From assembly GCA_964419225.1 (NCBI GenBank), contig CAYQPF010000237.1, positions 1 through 5,886 on the forward strand: a stretch of 5,886 nucleotides of DNA. The letters run 5' to 3'. The notes beneath the pieces were generated by a model, which saw only the letters and a list, made by a program, of their open reading frames with translations, was not told the origin of the DNA and ran no database searches. This DNA comes from CAYQPF01 sp964419225. GTDB lineage: Bacteria > Cloacimonadota > Cloacimonadia > Cloacimonadales > CAYQPF01. The number at the start of each line of letters is the position of its first letter. The stretch's first letter is position 1. Both the position numbers and the translations under genes were made by a program. Shown one piece after another: positions 5,099-5,886 of the stretch.

Positions 5099-5886
5099 TA
5101 CGAAAAAATGCTGAGTATCATATCAATGAGTTTTATGCCGATAAATGGGGCGATAACTCCACCAAAACCATAGATCAATAAATTGTAAGCCAATACAGCA
5201 TCTGCTCCTCTGGGCTGATATTTAACGCCTCTCATTGCTAAGGGAATAAGAATGGGGATTATGATAGCATTATAGATCAGGGCTGAAAGAATAGCAGTTT
5301 CCGGAGTTTGCAGATGCATCAGATTCAAACCGGCCAACTGGGGAATATTTCTCATGAACATAGCCGGAATGATCGCGAAGTATTTTGCCAGATCATTGGC
5401 AATGGAAAAGGTAGTCAAAGCACCTCTGGTCATTAATAGTTGTTTTCCTATTTCCACAACTTCGATCAACTTGGTTGGGTCACTATCCAGATCTACCATA
5501 TTGGCAGCTTCTTTGGCTGCTTGTGTGCCAGAATTCATGGCAACCCCAATATCTGCCTGAGCCAAGGCCGGAGCGTCATTCGTCCCGTCTCCCATCATGG
5601 CAACTAAATGACCTTTGCTCTGTTCACCCCGAATGTAGGCAAGCTTATCTTCAGGTTTGGCTTCTGCTATATATCCGTCAACCCCTGCTTCTCTGGCGAT
5701 AGCTTCTGCTGTAAGAGGATTATCTCCTGTGACCATGATGACTCTGATACCCATTGCTTTCAACCTGACAAAACGTTCCTGTATGCCGGGCTTCAGTGTA
5801 TCAGAAAGAGTTATAACACCCAGAATTTTATTATCTTTCGCCACAACGAGCGGAGTACTGCCATTTCTGGCTACCTTGTTTACAAA
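5098..5886 (-). CDS. kdpB: K+-transporting P-type ATPase subunit KdpB, C-terminal part (5' end outside window)
   Basis: KdpB is the ATP-hydrolysing P-type ATPase subunit of the KdpFABC high-affinity K+ pump in the inner membrane. The reading frame is open to the right edge and begins with residues FVNKVARNGSTPLVV. The apparent start at 5844 is an internal GTG valine codon, not a true start. The 262 residues present are roughly the last 40% of a family usually near 680-700 residues, so the DKTGT phosphorylation site lies outside. Visible motifs (fragment numbering) are MVTGDNP at 51-57 and the P-domain hinge GDGTNDAP at 99-106. FSIANDLAKYF follows at about 160-170, with Asp165 and Lys168 matching the charged pair of KdpB transmembrane helix 5. 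Hydrophobic helices lie at about 156-178, 197-218 and 236-261. The gene ends at a TAA that overlaps the kdpC ribosome binding site. It is a clear family match with no sign of decay in the visible part. Confidence 0.97.
   Translation of the reverse strand, partial: FVNKVARNGSTPLVVAKDNKILGVITLSDTLKPGIQERFVRLKAMGIRVIMVTGDNPLTAEAIAREAGVDGYIAEAKPEDKLAYIRGEQSKGHLVAMMGDGTNDAPALAQADIGVAMNSGTQAAKEAANMVDLDSDPTKLIEVVEIGKQLLMTRGALTTFSIANDLAKYFAIIPAMFMRNIPQLAGLNLMHLQTPETAILSALIYNAIIIPILIPLAMRGVKYQPRGADAVLAYNLLIYGFGGVIAPFIGIKLIDMILSIFS

Noticed and set aside
5475..5702. Overlapping plus-strand frames opposite kdpB
   Set aside because: Both plus-strand frames here oppose the highly conserved kdpB P-domain (GDGTNDAP) and have no independent support.

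Overview
The window holds four genes, all on the minus strand, plus a gene-less stretch at its left end (1-536). Read in the direction of transcription (right to left) they are: the C-terminal part of kdpB (cut by the right edge), kdpC, a kinase-less KdpD-like protein, and a large soluble sensor kinase with an N-terminal receiver domain. kdpB, kdpC and the kdpD-like gene are spaced 11 bp and 4 bp apart. The ribosome binding site of each downstream gene overlaps the stop codon of the gene before it, so they form a tight operon for the high-affinity K+ pump KdpFABC (kdpA and the start of kdpB would lie beyond the right edge).

The most notable gene is the kdpD-like one at 2839-4485. It keeps the cytoplasmic KdpD sensor domain (Walker A and B motifs) and the universal-stress-protein (USP) domain. 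The membrane segments, the GAF-like region and the histidine kinase of classical KdpD are absent. In their place is a domain that reads as a PTS EIIA type-2 (PtsN/EIIA-Ntr-like) module with its candidate phospho-histidine intact. In E. coli, EIIA-Ntr is a separate protein that binds KdpD and TrkA and tunes K+ uptake. Here the two partners appear to be one polypeptide, inside the pump operon, with no kdpE next to it.

After a 139-bp gap with a candidate promoter and a perfect 17-bp palindrome comes a 720-residue protein with the order receiver, PAS, PAS, PAS, HisKA_2, HATPase. It has no membrane segment and no DNA-binding output domain. Its second and third PAS domains are a tandem duplication (101 of 117 residues identical). 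Whether this kinase has anything to do with the Kdp genes cannot be told from position alone.

The left 536 bp is A+T-rich. It carries a perfect 32-bp palindrome resembling the dispersed palindromic repeats of many environmental bacterial genomes, a set of nested inverted repeats, and a weak hairpin just after the kinase gene, but no credible coding sequence.

The organism is a bacterium with moderately low G+C and strong Shine-Dalgarno sites. The receiver and HisKA_2 style resembles, from memory, proteins of spirochaetes and of candidate phyla such as Cloacimonadota. There is no rRNA or other marker gene, so this placement is a weak inference.
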